From positions 4,631,501-4,695,500 of the forward strand of contig NZ_CP102845.1 in assembly GCF_013307435.2 (NCBI RefSeq): a stretch of 64,000 nt of DNA, written 5' to 3'. Below the pieces are notes generated by a model. The model had not been told where the DNA came from. It was given only the letters and a program-made list of their open reading frames with translations, and did no database searches. Shown here piece after piece: positions 44,500-52,916 of this stretch. Made by a program: the position numbers and the translations under genes. Position 1 is the stretch's first letter. Each line of letters begins with the position of its first letter. This stretch comes from Microvirga terrae (GTDB lineage: Bacteria > Pseudomonadota > Alphaproteobacteria > Rhizobiales > Beijerinckiaceae).

Positions 44500-45648
44500 T
44501 CAGACCATCCTGCGGCGCCTCAAACTCAGCAACTCCTGTTCCATATCAATTCGACCAGCCTCGATCATGCGCACGACGGATCGGAAATAGCCGCCCGGAT
44601 TCCGGATCCGGTTTCGGCCGCTCGACACGTCGTCGTCGTAGAGCTGCAGGACATAGATCACGGCTGTCGCCGCCCGGAGGGCGCCGATCGCCGCGACGGC
44701 CTCGTTCCAGGCGCTCGGATGGGCTCCGAGGGATGCGCGCAGGAAGCGGCCTGCCGCGACCACATCGACCGCATCGCTGATCGGATGAGCGCAGGCGGAC
44801 ACCACCGGACATGCTTCGGCGACCAGGGCGGGCAGCAGCGGCGGCAGCCGGGACGGAGCCGGGTCCTCGGACGGCGCTTCAACCCGAATGCCCTTGTCAC
44901 AAGTCTCACTCGGAGATCCTTTCTCTGGTTCTATTTGTCGGCATTGCGTGCCGCCACAGCCCGCCTGGTAGAAGGCATCTTCGGCGCGTTGCCGGATCTC
45001 TTTCCACGCATCGAGCAGGCCCTCCGGAAGGGCTGTTCCGGAGCGCTTCGGGGTCCGGGCTCTGAGCGTGGACAGGCGGCTCTCGATGGGCCCGCGATCG
45101 ACCGCCGGATGGTACTGGGCCAGCGCGCTCAAGGCCTCCTCGGCAGCGCGGCGGCAGATGGTGATCTCGTCGAAGGAGCGCTTCAAGCTCTCCGTCTGGC
45201 GCTTCTGCTCGGCCAGGACCGCCGTCCATTCGCCGCGGCGGGCATAGAGCGGCGTGAGGTCGAACCCGAAGGCGTCCACAACGGTGCCGGCGGCATCGCG
45301 CACGGCGTAGCGCTTGCCGTTAGGCGAATCCTTCGGAATGACGAGCTGGCATTCGATGAGGGCCCGAACGGCATTGCGCACGGCGCGCTCCGACAGGCCC
45401 GTCGTCGAGATCAGGCGCTGATTGGACGGCCAAACAAGCAGCCGATCCATCGCAAGCTCGCCCCAGCACGCCACCAGCTGGCTCAACACCAGACGCTGCG
45501 GCGCGCTGAGGCCGAGCGCCTTCTCGGCTTCGCGAGCGGACGCCGAGAGTTCTTTACGTGTGACCGTGCGCCCGGTTTCGAGCGCGAACTTCCTCGCGGC
45601 CAAAGCAGCATGTCTCAGCCGCCGGCCTCCAGACGATGCAAGCTGCAT
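44500..45648 (-). CDS. repC: RepC-type plasmid replication initiator (orphan)
   Basis: A 382-residue RepC, the initiator of repABC plasmids and secondary chromosomes. GRRLRHAALAARKFALETGR at the N-terminus, the winged-helix part LVWPSNQRLISTTGLSERAV then RNAVRALIECQLVIPKDSPN near residue 80, and the C-terminal FLRASLGAHPSAWNEAVAAI with NPGGYFRSVVRMIEAGRIDM are all typical. ATG 45648 is preceded by GGGAGGG, which can pair with CTCCC upstream, so translation may be gated. No repA or repB is present in the window. A divergent small antisense RNA is predicted upstream. It starts between DUF1989 and gapR and is probably a relic or chromosomal integrant. Confidence 0.88.
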   Translation of the reverse strand: MQLASSGGRRLRHAALAARKFALETGRTVTRKELSASAREAEKALGLSAPQRLVLSQLVACWGELAMDRLLVWPSNQRLISTTGLSERAVRNAVRALIECQLVIPKDSPNGKRYAVRDAAGTVVDAFGFDLTPLYARRGEWTAVLAEQKRQTESLKRSFDEITICRRAAEEALSALAQYHPAVDRGPIESRLSTLRARTPKRSGTALPEGLLDAWKEIRQRAEDAFYQAGCGGTQCRQIEPEKGSPSETCDKGIRVEAPSEDPAPSRLPPLLPALVAEACPVVSACAHPISDAVDVVAAGRFLRASLGAHPSAWNEAVAAIGALRAATAVIYVLQLYDDDVSSGRNRIRNPGGYFRSVVRMIEAGRIDMEQELLSLRRRRMV

Positions 45649-45701
45649 CGTATCCCTCCCATGTGAGGGCAAAGCGGGAGCGTTCACCGGAACCGATGTC
45701 G

Positions 45702-45730
45702 TTGACACTCAGCTTGTCGGGAGGCATAAG
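45702..45730 (+). promoter_or_regulatory. Strong promoter of the predicted repC antisense RNA
   Basis: Perfect TTGACA (45702-45707), 17-bp spacer, CATAAG (45725-45730). It points away from repC, into the repC leader. Confidence 0.65.
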
Positions 45731-45736
45731 GATTGT

Positions 45737-45807
45737 CGCCAAACGAATCCGTCGCCGTCCCTCGGTGACTCCAAAGGCCCTCGAAGTTCCCGCTTCGTGG
45801 GCCTTTT
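45737..45807 (+). ncRNA. Predicted counter-transcribed RNA (ctRNA/inc-alpha type) of repC
   Basis: A transcript from the TTGACA-N17-CATAAG promoter would begin near 45737 and end at a rho-independent terminator about 70 nt later. It would be antisense to the repC leader. This is the layout of repABC ctRNAs: a short RNA from a strong promoter divergent from repC, with a terminator hairpin, pairing with the repC leader to repress it. The sequence itself was not compared with known ctRNAs. Confidence 0.6.
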
Positions 45808-45808
45808 G
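45771..45808 (+). terminator. Terminator of the repC antisense RNA
   Basis: AAAGGCCC (45773-45780) pairs with GGGCCTTT (45799-45806), with inner CGAAG/CTTCG (45782-45786, 45793-45797), followed by TTTTGC. Confidence 0.75.
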
Positions 45809-46529
45809 CTTTGCCTAGCCTCAGTTCACGTCTGTCGTCTCCTGCTCGAAGAGCGTTGCGGGACCAGGGAGGCATGCGCGCCGGCTGATCTGATGCCCTC
45901 TCGCGTGGATGTCGAACCCACGCGGAGAAGTCCGGATGCCAAGCACATCAGCCTCCCGGAGGCCACCGCGTGAGGGGCTTCTCGGAAGCGCTGACGACCG
46001 CGGCGCTCAGGGCGCCGTCGGTGCAAACTCCAATGTCTCGTAACGCCGTCAGAGATGTCCGATTCGGCCGTGCGGGTGGAGTCGATCCGTAAGAATTGGT
46101 TAAGGCTGACCACACAATTGTTGAAGAAACGGCAGTTGTGCGATTCGTCAGGGGAGAACCGGCGAGTCAAGACAAAGCTGACATTGACGAAGTCATATCG
46201 GCTCGATTCATGTGAGATGCCGCCTCTACTGCAGCGAAACCAGCATTTGTCGAGTAATACTGGCGAGAGCACACCGTCTATTGCAGATTCAAACCGGACT
46301 GGCGCAGCAAGACATAATCCGCCTCGAAGGATTCACCCTCGAATCGCATGCGGATCCAGCATCGATTCAGAATTGCGGATCTTGAGCGATGCGTTCCTAT
46401 GCCTGCGGAGCGGACCTGCGATCTGCCGACCGGCATGATGAAGTTGCCAGCGGGGTCATTCTTCCGCGCTTGCTCCCCGGCGTGGCGGGGGAGAGATCAG
46501 CTCCCAGGTTCCTCACCCATGAACGTCGA
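45809..46529. other. Non-coding stretch between repC leader and gapR
   Basis: About 720 bp without a recognisable gene on either strand; together with the flanking pieces the gene-free gap is over 900 bp. Base composition is less GC-rich than its neighbours, especially 46070-46400. Reading frames up to 148 codons exist but look unlike any family I know and have neighbour-atypical composition. A CGCGTGG/CCACGCG hairpin lies at 45902-45924. I found no repB fragment by eye. Confidence 0.6.
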
Positions 46530-46553
46530 AAGCCGGAGACCAGGCTCCGGCTT
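46530..46553 (-). terminator. Possible terminator downstream of gapR
   Basis: AAGCCGGA (46530-46537) and TCCGGCTT (46546-46553) form an 8-bp stem about 80 bp after the gapR stop; the minus-strand T-run is short (TTTC). Confidence 0.45.
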
Positions 46554-46634
46554 CGGGTCGCGGCGACCGATATTGAACGTTAAATGGAGCGGTGTCGTGC
46601 GCGATACGCGATCCTGCACAACGGCTCCAGCCTC

Positions 46635-46892
46635 TTACTGCATCCCGAGCGCCTGCATGTAGAGTTCGAGGATCGCGTCCTCCTCCTGGCGCTCGGCGTA
46701 ATCGCGCTTGCGCAGGGAGACGATCTTGCGCAGGACCTTGGTGTCGAAGCCGTTGCCCTTTGCCTCGGCGTAGACGTCCTTGATGTCGCCCGCGATGCCG
46801 GCCTTTTCCTCCTCGAGGCGCTCGATGCGCTCGATGAAGGCCTTTAGCTGGTCGGCCGCGACGGATTCGGTGTTGAAAGCTGCGTCATCCAT
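46635..46892 (-). CDS. gapR: GapR family nucleoid-associated protein (DUF2312)
   Basis: An 85-residue protein matching DUF2312: [20 protein letters not shown] then [53 protein letters not shown]. Caulobacter GapR is an essential factor that clamps around overtwisted, AT-rich DNA ahead of replication and transcription and assists topoisomerases. The length fits. Shine-Dalgarno AGGGG before ATG 46892. The DUF1244 gene is 61 bp upstream. Confidence 0.92.
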   Translation of the reverse strand: MDDAAFNTESVAADQLKAFIERIERLEEEKAGIAGDIKDVYAEAKGNGFDTKVLRKIVSLRKRDYAERQEEDAILELYMQALGMQ

Positions 46893-46953
46893 GAATGAAG
46901 CCCCTGATTGATGGCATTGGCGCCAGTGTTATGGTCATTTGGTTGAAGCCGTT

Positions 46954-47259
46954 TTAATGCCCGGACTTCGACTTCTCGAAATCAGCCCGCTGGGAGGCCG
47001 AGGCCTCGCCCTGGTGGCGATCCTTCCATTCCTCGTAGGGCATGCCGTAGACATGGGTGCGGCATTCTTCCTTGGAGAGCGCGATGCCGCGCTCGTCCGC
47101 CGCCTCCTTCAGCCAGTTGGACAGGCAATTCCGGCAGAAGCCCGCCAGGTTCATGAGGTCGATGTTCTGAACGTCGGTTCGCTCCCGCAAGTGCTCGACG
47201 AGCCTGCGGAAGGCGGCGGCCTCCAGCTCGACCTGCGTCTTCCCGTCGATATCCTTCAT
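46954..47259 (-). CDS. DUF1244 family protein
   Basis: A 101-residue protein: VELEAAAFRRLVEHLRERTD, NIDLMNLAGFCRNCLSNWLK, EAADERGIALSKEE and THVYGMPYEEWKDRHQGEAS are DUF1244 hallmarks. The Cys-Arg-Asn-Cys pair and a His suggest metal binding (inference). Function unknown. ATG 47259 has GGAGG 8 bp upstream; it lies 5 bp after the stop of the N-formylglutamate amidohydrolase gene, so the two are coupled. Confidence 0.87.
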   Translation of the reverse strand: MKDIDGKTQVELEAAAFRRLVEHLRERTDVQNIDLMNLAGFCRNCLSNWLKEAADERGIALSKEECRTHVYGMPYEEWKDRHQGEASASQRADFEKSKSGH

Positions 47260-47263
47260 CGGC

Positions 47264-48103
47264 CTATCCTCCATGCTGGCGTAGGCGATCCCGGGTGCGT
47301 GTCCCGAAGATCCTGGGTTCCCGAAGCTCTGGCCGGGCGGCGAGAGGCTTGAGGAGCCGGGCGAAGCGCTCGGCCCATTCCCCGGCCCCTGCCTCCGGGG
47401 CGATCAGATCCTGACGGATCTCGATCAGCGCGTTGGCCAGCCCCCGGATGGTGGCATGCCGGTCGATCGTATCGCCCGCGAGCGCCCCATCATAAGGCTC
47501 GTTGTCGCCGACGACGAGTCCGTCCTCGGCCGCAAGGCCTTCCAGCAGCGGCCTGGCGAAACGGTCGTCCGCGTCCCACAGGATCCCCACATGCCAGGGC
47601 CGCGGCCAGCCGCGCCAGACGGGCGTGAAGCTGTGGACCGTCACGACGACAGGCGGGTGGCCCGCGGCCATGGCCTTGTGGATCGCATCCGCGATGGCAT
47701 CGTCGTAAGGATCGTAGAACCGGGCGATGCGCCTTTGCACCTCCGCCTCGTCCACCCGGGCGTTGCCCGGCACCACCGCGCCGTCGGACAGGCGCATGAC
47801 AAGGGTCGGATCGTCCCGGCCCCGGTTGGGATCGATGACGAGGCGCGAGAACCGGGTCAGGATGGCCGGTGCGCCCAGGCGGCGGGCGAGCGACCGGGTG
47901 ACGGCCGCGGCCCCGATATCATAGGCAATGTGGCGCTCGAACTCGGAGGCTGGGAGGCCGAGATCGCCGAGATCCGGCGGTACCGCGTTGGACGCGTGGT
48001 CGCACAGGATCAGGATTCCGGTCTCGATGGAGCCTGGGATGGTCTCGACGGGACAGGGCTCCAGACGGGGATCGTCGAGCTTGAGCGCGGCGGAGGCGGA
48101 CAT
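47264..48103 (-). CDS. N-formylglutamate amidohydrolase family protein, copy 1
   Basis: A 279-residue member of the N-formylglutamate amidohydrolase (HutG-like) family, which deformylates N-formyl-L-glutamate in histidine degradation. Features: ILILCDHASNAVPPDLGDLG near residue 30, HIAYDIGAAAVTRSLARRLG near 57, TRFSRLVIDPNRGRDDPTLV near 82, VVTVHSFTPVWRG near 150. The histidine pathway is not present here, so specificity is inferred. A second, more distant copy is at 53782. Confidence 0.88.
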   Translation of the reverse strand: MSASAALKLDDPRLEPCPVETIPGSIETGILILCDHASNAVPPDLGDLGLPASEFERHIAYDIGAAAVTRSLARRLGAPAILTRFSRLVIDPNRGRDDPTLVMRLSDGAVVPGNARVDEAEVQRRIARFYDPYDDAIADAIHKAMAAGHPPVVVTVHSFTPVWRGWPRPWHVGILWDADDRFARPLLEGLAAEDGLVVGDNEPYDGALAGDTIDRHATIRGLANALIEIRQDLIAPEAGAGEWAERFARLLKPLAARPELREPRIFGTRTRDRLRQHGG

Positions 48104-48214
48104 AGCGAGGAACGGATTTCAGACAAGGTGGATTGAACGGCGGAGGAAAAGCCTTACCCTGCCCCTCCAACCCTGACAACGCGACCTTCCGCGCAACACA
48201 CTTTCACGACCTTC

Positions 48215-49153
48215 ATGGCTGTCCCATCCACAACGGCCAGGCTCGAGCCGGGCGTCGCCCGCGCTTTTGCCGCTCTGTGTCTCGGCGCCGTCGCCATGGG
48301 GATTTCCCCGATTTTCGTGCGGTTCGCCTCCGCCGGCATGGACGGGGTGCCGGCCGATGTGGGGCCGTTCGCCAGCGCGTTCTGGCGCGTCTCGCTCTGC
48401 CTGCCCCTGCTCTATGCCTGGATGCGAATCGAGGAAAGGCGCGCGCCCGCCGGCGCCCCGAAGGTCCGATTTTCGAAGGCGAGCGTCTTCGGCGGCATCG
48501 TATTCGCCGGGGACCTGCTCTTCTGGCACCTAGCGATTCTCAAGACCACGGTGGCGAACGCGACCTTCTTCGCCACCATGGCCCCGCTCTTCGTCGTGCT
48601 GATCGTCTGGCTCGTGCTCCGGCAGCAGGTGTCGCGGGGAACCTTCATGGGTCTCGCCCTGTGCCTTCTGGGCGGTGCTGCCCTGATCGGCCAGAGCCTC
48701 CAGGCGGATCCCGCGCGGATCGAAGGCGATCTCTACGGGCTCGCCACGGCCTTCTTCTTCGGCCTCTATTTCCTGGCCGCGAGCCGGGCGCGCAAGACGG
48801 CGGGCGCCGCGCAGGTGACCTTCGAAGCCGGGCTGATCACCTCGGCGATCCTTCTCGTCGTCGCGCTTCTCTTCGACACGCGGGTGGTGCCGCGGACCGC
48901 GCAGGGCATCGCGGCCCTTCTCGCCATGTCCTATGTCAGCCATGCAGGCGGCCAGGGACTGCTCGCCATTGCGCTCGGGCGGCTACCGGCCGTCTTCTCG
49001 TCGCTGGTGATCTTCCTGGAGGCGATCGCCGCAGCCGTGTTCGGCTGGGCGATTCTCGGCGAGGCGCTGACCCCGGTCCAGAGCTTGGGCGGCGCTCTGA
49101 TCCTGTTTGGGATCTGGATTGCCAGACCCAAGGCCGATACACCCGGTGGATGA
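48215..49153 (+). CDS. DMT family transporter (EamA domain)
   Basis: A 312-residue membrane protein with ten predicted TM helices in two EamA repeats: FAALCLGAVAMGISPIFVRF near residue 13, TVANATFFATMAPLFVVLIV near 110, and LPAVFSSLVIFLEAIAAAVF near 255 with the family's closing GGALILFGIWIARPK. Likely exporter of metabolites or amino acids; substrate unknown. Confidence 0.9.
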   Translation: MAVPSTTARLEPGVARAFAALCLGAVAMGISPIFVRFASAGMDGVPADVGPFASAFWRVSLCLPLLYAWMRIEERRAPAGAPKVRFSKASVFGGIVFAGDLLFWHLAILKTTVANATFFATMAPLFVVLIVWLVLRQQVSRGTFMGLALCLLGGAALIGQSLQADPARIEGDLYGLATAFFFGLYFLAASRARKTAGAAQVTFEAGLITSAILLVVALLFDTRVVPRTAQGIAALLAMSYVSHAGGQGLLAIALGRLPAVFSSLVIFLEAIAAAVFGWAILGEALTPVQSLGGALILFGIWIARPKADTPGG

Positions 49154-49354
49154 GATCCCGAGCCCCCTTCGAATGGAGGGCAAAGGCCCTCTCCAAGCCG
49201 CCTGGTCGTGTCGTAAAGGCCATGAAGCCTGCAAAATCTGCAGCAGCCCTGCTGTAAACTCTTGCTCCCGCTGATCTTCTGGCCGACAACGATTCGACAT
49301 AGTTCTCACCGCATTGTGCGATTTCATTCCTTTCGATTCGACCATACCGCACCC
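49154..49354. other. Intergenic region upstream of the DUF1036 gene
   Basis: About 200 bp with a GAGGGC/GCCCTC inverted repeat near 49179-49196 and no gene. It probably holds the promoter of the DUF1036-pyk operon, but no promoter stands out. Confidence 0.4.
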
Positions 49355-49816
49355 ATGAAGGCCGCTTCTCTCACATCGTCTCCCCGCTGGCGGCGAAGCC
49401 TTGCGCTCGCAACATTTCTCGTCGGCGGCTGCCTTCTCGCGGCAGCGCCCGCCAAAGCGGACCTGCGTCTGTGCAACATGACGCCGAGCCGAATCGGCAT
49501 CGCGCTCGGTTACCGGGATGCGCAGGGATGGGTGACGGAGGGCTGGTGGAATCTCAACGCCCGCGGCTGCGAGACCCTGCTCAAGGGCCAGCTCGGCGGA
49601 CGCTTTTACTATATCTATGCCATCGATTACGACCGGGGCGGCGAGTGGAGCGGACGCTCCTTCATGTGCACCAGGGAGCGTGAGTTCACGATCCGTGGCA
49701 CGGAGGACTGCCTCGCCCGAGGCTTTGACCGCAGCGGCTTTTTCGAAGTCGATACAGGTGAACAGAAGAGCTGGACGATCCAGCTCACCGAAACGAACCG
49801 GCCAGGGGGGCCATGA
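49355..49816 (+). CDS. DUF1036 family secreted protein
   Basis: A 153-residue protein with a signal peptide (SLALATFLVGGCLLAAAPAK) and the DUF1036 domain: LRLCNMTPSRIGIALGYRDA, GWVTEGWWNLNARGCETLLK, YYIYAIDYDRGGEW and FTIRGTEDCLARGFDRSGFF. Four cysteines may form periplasmic disulfides. Function unknown. ATG 49355 is chosen as the start of the signal peptide. Its stop overlaps the pyk start (ATGA), so it is translationally coupled to pyruvate kinase, a conserved neighbour pair in Rhizobiales. Confidence 0.87.
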   Translation: MKAASLTSSPRWRRSLALATFLVGGCLLAAAPAKADLRLCNMTPSRIGIALGYRDAQGWVTEGWWNLNARGCETLLKGQLGGRFYYIYAIDYDRGGEWSGRSFMCTREREFTIRGTEDCLARGFDRSGFFEVDTGEQKSWTIQLTETNRPGGP

Positions 49817-51255
49817 CGATGAGACGCGAGAGGCGCACCAAGATCCTTGCAACCCTGGGACCGGCGTCCGAGAACCCGGAGATGATCGCCAAGCTGTTCC
49901 AGGCCGGCGCCGACGTCTTCCGTTTGAACATGAGCCATCTGCCCCGCGAGAAGCTGAAGGAGCGGGTCGAGATGATCCGTTCCATCGAGGCCAAGTTCAA
50001 GCGTCCCATCGCGATCCTCGCCGACCTGCAGGGTCCGAAGCTGCGCGTGGGAGCCTTCGAGGGTGACAGCGCCATGCTGGTGCCGGGCCAGACCTTCATT
50101 CTCGACGCCGACAAGACGCCGGGCACCAAGGACCGCGTGCACCTGCCCCATCCCGAGATCCTGTCCTCCCTCGAGCCCGGCCACACGGTGCTGATCGACG
50201 ACGGTAAGCTGCGGCTGCGGGTGAAAAGCGTGAAGAAGGGATCGGCCACCACCTCGGTCGAGGTCGCGGGCAAGATCTCGAACCGCAAGGGCGTGAGCCT
50301 GCCCGACACCACGATCCCGGTCGCGGCCATGACCGACAAGGACCGCTCTGATCTCGAAGCGGCGCTCGATGCCGGCGTCGACTGGATCGCGCTCTCCTTC
50401 GTGCAGCGCCCCGAGGACGTCGCCGAGGTGAAGAAGGTCGCGCGCGGGCGCGCCCTCGTGATGTCCAAGCTCGAGAAGCCGCAGGCCATCGCGCGCCTCG
50501 ACGAGATCATGGAGATCTCTGATGCGGTCATGGTCGCCCGCGGCGATCTCGGCGTCGAGATGCCGCTGGAAAAGGTGCCCGGCATCCAGAAGCGCATCGT
50601 CCGCACGGCCCGCCGCCTCGGCAAGCCCGTGGTGGTGGCGACCCAGATGCTGGAATCGATGATCACCTCGCCGGTGCCGACCCGGGCCGAGGTCTCCGAC
50701 GTGGCCACCGCCGTCTACGACGGCGCCGATGCCGTGATGCTCTCGGCGGAAAGCGCCTCGGGCCAGTACCCGATCGACGCGGTCGCCACCATGAGCCGGA
50801 TCGCCGAGGAGGTTGAGCAGGACCAGAACTACTGGTCGATCATGCGCACCCTCAACGCGGAACCGGAGGCCACCGGATCGGACGCCATCGCGGCAGCCTC
50901 GCACCAGATCGCCGACACCCTCAACATCAAGACGGTGGCCGCTTGGACCTTCTCCGGCTCGACCGCCTTCCGCATCGCCCGCGAGCGGCCGAACTCCACG
51001 GTCGTCGCGCTCACACCCAGCGTGAACACGGCACGGCGCCTGGCGCTGGTCTGGGGCGTTCACTCGATCCGCACGAAGGATGCCAGCGACATCGACGACA
51101 TGGCGTTCCGCGCCTGCAAGTTCGCCCTGCGCGAGGGCTATTCGACCGTTGGCGATCGCATCATCGTCGTGGCCGGCATGCCCTTCGGGACACCCGGCGC
51201 CACCAACATGGTGCGCATCGCCTTCGTCAACCAGGAACACGCCGCTCAGGCCTGA
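49813..51255 (+). CDS. pyk: Pyruvate kinase
   Basis: Final glycolytic enzyme, making ATP and pyruvate from phosphoenolpyruvate. The 480-residue protein has RTKILATLGPASENPEMIAK near residue 8, ADVFRLNMSHLPREK near 35, MSKLEKPQAIARLDEIMEIS near 217, MVARGDLGVEMPLEKVPGIQ near 243 and VVATQMLESMITSPVPTRAE near 275. The usual MLSGETAxGxYP block reads MLSAESASGQYPIDAV, an alphaproteobacterial variant. ATG 49813 overlaps the DUF1036 stop. Confidence 0.96.
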   Translation: MTMRRERRTKILATLGPASENPEMIAKLFQAGADVFRLNMSHLPREKLKERVEMIRSIEAKFKRPIAILADLQGPKLRVGAFEGDSAMLVPGQTFILDADKTPGTKDRVHLPHPEILSSLEPGHTVLIDDGKLRLRVKSVKKGSATTSVEVAGKISNRKGVSLPDTTIPVAAMTDKDRSDLEAALDAGVDWIALSFVQRPEDVAEVKKVARGRALVMSKLEKPQAIARLDEIMEISDAVMVARGDLGVEMPLEKVPGIQKRIVRTARRLGKPVVVATQMLESMITSPVPTRAEVSDVATAVYDGADAVMLSAESASGQYPIDAVATMSRIAEEVEQDQNYWSIMRTLNAEPEATGSDAIAAASHQIADTLNIKTVAAWTFSGSTAFRIARERPNSTVVALTPSVNTARRLALVWGVHSIRTKDASDIDDMAFRACKFALREGYSTVGDRIIVVAGMPFGTPGATNMVRIAFVNQEHAAQA

Positions 51256-52226
51256 TCTGCCCCGACCCTGGCCGGCGCGACGCGGTCGGCCAGGGCCTCG
51301 ATGGCTTCCAGGACCGTTCTCTGATCGGCGTATTGCGGCATATGGCCGATCCCCGGCATCACGATCAGCTGCGCGCCCGGCACCTCCCGGGCAAAGGACA
51401 GGCTGTGAAGGTCCGTCCACACGATCTCGTCCCGGTCGCCCGCCACCACGGTCACGGGCACGCGGATGTCTCGGTAGCGCGCGCTCTGCCGCAGGACCGC
51501 ATGGTACATGACGGCGAAGTCCTGCATGTTGGCCTCGTAGGCGCGAGGCCGGAAGGCAAGCGGAATGAAGCCTTTCCTCACGATGCCTTTCGGGGCTGAT
51601 TGGGGCCAGAACGTCTTTCTCTTCATCGAGGGCCGGAGCACGAGGAGTACCGGCACGGCCAGGGTGCGCAGCAGAAGCCAGCCCGCCCGGGAATCGATCA
51701 GGCGCCGGTACCAGCCGATATAGCCGCCGGGCCAGGGCGACGTGATGCCGGACAGGACCAAGATCGCTCCGGTCACGTCGGCATGGTCGAGGGCGAAATG
51801 CGGCGCGATCGTGCCCGACCAGGAATGCCCGACGATGACGGCGTCGCGCACAGCGAGCTGCCTCAAGGCTCCGGCGATGAGCGCCGCCTGCCGGGCAGGC
51901 TCCGCTTCGCTCAGGCCCTGTCCGCGTTCGCTCCAGCCATGGCCGGGACGGTCGAAGGCGAGGACGCGATAGCGATCCGAGAGGGACCCACCGATCCCCA
52001 GCATGGATTCGACGAGATTGGACGAGGCGCCGTGCAACAGGACGACGGTCCCGAGCGGCTCGCCCTTCGGCCCCTCCTCCCGGTAATGGAGCCGGCGGCC
52101 GTCGACCGCGATGAACCGGCCGGTTGGCGGATACCGCCGTTCGATGGCCCAGGCATAGGCGTAGGTGAAGGCGGCTCCCAGGACGACGAGCGCGAGCGGG
52201 ACCAGAGGAACGAGAAGCAGGGACAT
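51246..52226 (-). CDS. Alpha/beta hydrolase
   Basis: A 326-residue protein: one N-terminal TM/signal segment (LVPLALVVLGAAFTYAYAWA), then VVLLHGASSNLVESMLGIGG near 66, nucleophile elbow VIVGHSWSGTIAPHFALDHA near 130, AGDRDEIVWTDLHSL near 262 for the acid and MPGIGHMPQYADQ near 290 for the His. The reaction is unknown. Its 3' end overlaps pyk by 10 bp. Confidence 0.87.
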   Translation of the reverse strand: MSLLLVPLVPLALVVLGAAFTYAYAWAIERRYPPTGRFIAVDGRRLHYREEGPKGEPLGTVVLLHGASSNLVESMLGIGGSLSDRYRVLAFDRPGHGWSERGQGLSEAEPARQAALIAGALRQLAVRDAVIVGHSWSGTIAPHFALDHADVTGAILVLSGITSPWPGGYIGWYRRLIDSRAGWLLLRTLAVPVLLVLRPSMKRKTFWPQSAPKGIVRKGFIPLAFRPRAYEANMQDFAVMYHAVLRQSARYRDIRVPVTVVAGDRDEIVWTDLHSLSFAREVPGAQLIVMPGIGHMPQYADQRTVLEAIEALADRVAPARVGADQA

Positions 52227-52241
52227 CCCTGCTACGTGGCT

Positions 52242-52847
52242 TTAGAGATCCTGCCCGTCAACCTCCGGGCCGAGACGGTTCACGATAGTCTTCACGTCGG
52301 ACATCTGAGGATTGATCGCGAGCACCTTCCGATAGGCATCGAGGGCCCTCGCCTTGTCGTCGGACGCCATGAGGATATGGCCGAGCCCGGTCCAGGCATT
52401 GAAATGGCGCGGCTCGATCTTCAGCGCCCGGTGAAGATCGGCCATGGCGCCGACCGGGTCGTCGAGCTGGTAGAAGACCGTCGCCCGCTTGTACCAGGCC
52501 TCCGCCCAGTTGGGCTGAAGCACCAGGACCCGGTCGATCAGTTCGATGGCGAGCGGATAATCCTTCTTGCCGAAGGCCTCGGCCGCGCGGTTCAGGAGAA
52601 GATCCGCCGTATCGGAGCCCGAACGGGCGAAGCGCCGCTCGATCAGGGACGAGATGCCTTCCGCCTCACGCTCGGTCTGGGCCTTGCCCAGGCGTTCGAA
52701 GAGTTCGTCCAGGGTGGAAGCCCGGGGACGCGCCTGAGGCGGCTGGGCCTGCTCCTTCGGATCCTTGGGACGTGCGGGCTCCTGCGCACCGGCCGTGTAG
52801 GACGCGAAGCTCAGGGATAAGATCAGTATGGACGCGAAAAAGCGCAT
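52242..52847 (-). CDS. Periplasmic TPR protein
   Basis: A 201-residue protein with a signal peptide (MRFFASILILSLSFASYTAG) and TPR units PLAIELIDRVLVLQPNWAEA then WYKRATVFYQLDDPVGAMAD and LHRALKIEPRHFNAWTGLGH. Role unknown. The start is odd: codons 1-4 (ATG CGC TTT TTC) are the 3' arm and T-run of the rpmJ terminator, and no Shine-Dalgarno precedes the ATG. I keep this start because the signal peptide begins exactly there. Confidence 0.82.
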   Translation of the reverse strand: MRFFASILILSLSFASYTAGAQEPARPKDPKEQAQPPQARPRASTLDELFERLGKAQTEREAEGISSLIERRFARSGSDTADLLLNRAAEAFGKKDYPLAIELIDRVLVLQPNWAEAWYKRATVFYQLDDPVGAMADLHRALKIEPRHFNAWTGLGHILMASDDKARALDAYRKVLAINPQMSDVKTIVNRLGPEVDGQDL

Positions 52848-52874
52848 GCCGGGATTTTAGGATCCCGGCATGCG
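52843..52874 (-). terminator. rpmJ terminator that contains the start codon of the next gene
   Basis: On the minus strand CGCATGCCGGGAT, loop CCTAAA, ATCCCGGCATGCG is a perfect 13-bp hairpin followed by CTTTTTCG, 43 bp after the rpmJ stop. The ATG in the 3' arm is the predicted start of the TPR gene. Confidence 0.85.
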
Positions 52875-52916
52875 CGGTCAATTCAGATTCTCGTGTGCGG
52901 CATTGCCGCAGCGAAC

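Noticed and set aside
45826..46272. 148-codon minus-strand frame upstream of repC as a possible RepB
   Set aside because: The translation shows no RepB/ParB motif and atypical composition, and it overlaps a plus-strand frame that is equally unconvincing.
46055..46438. 127-codon plus-strand frame in the repC-gapR gap
   Set aside because: No Shine-Dalgarno, no recognisable domain, and codon use unlike neighbouring genes.
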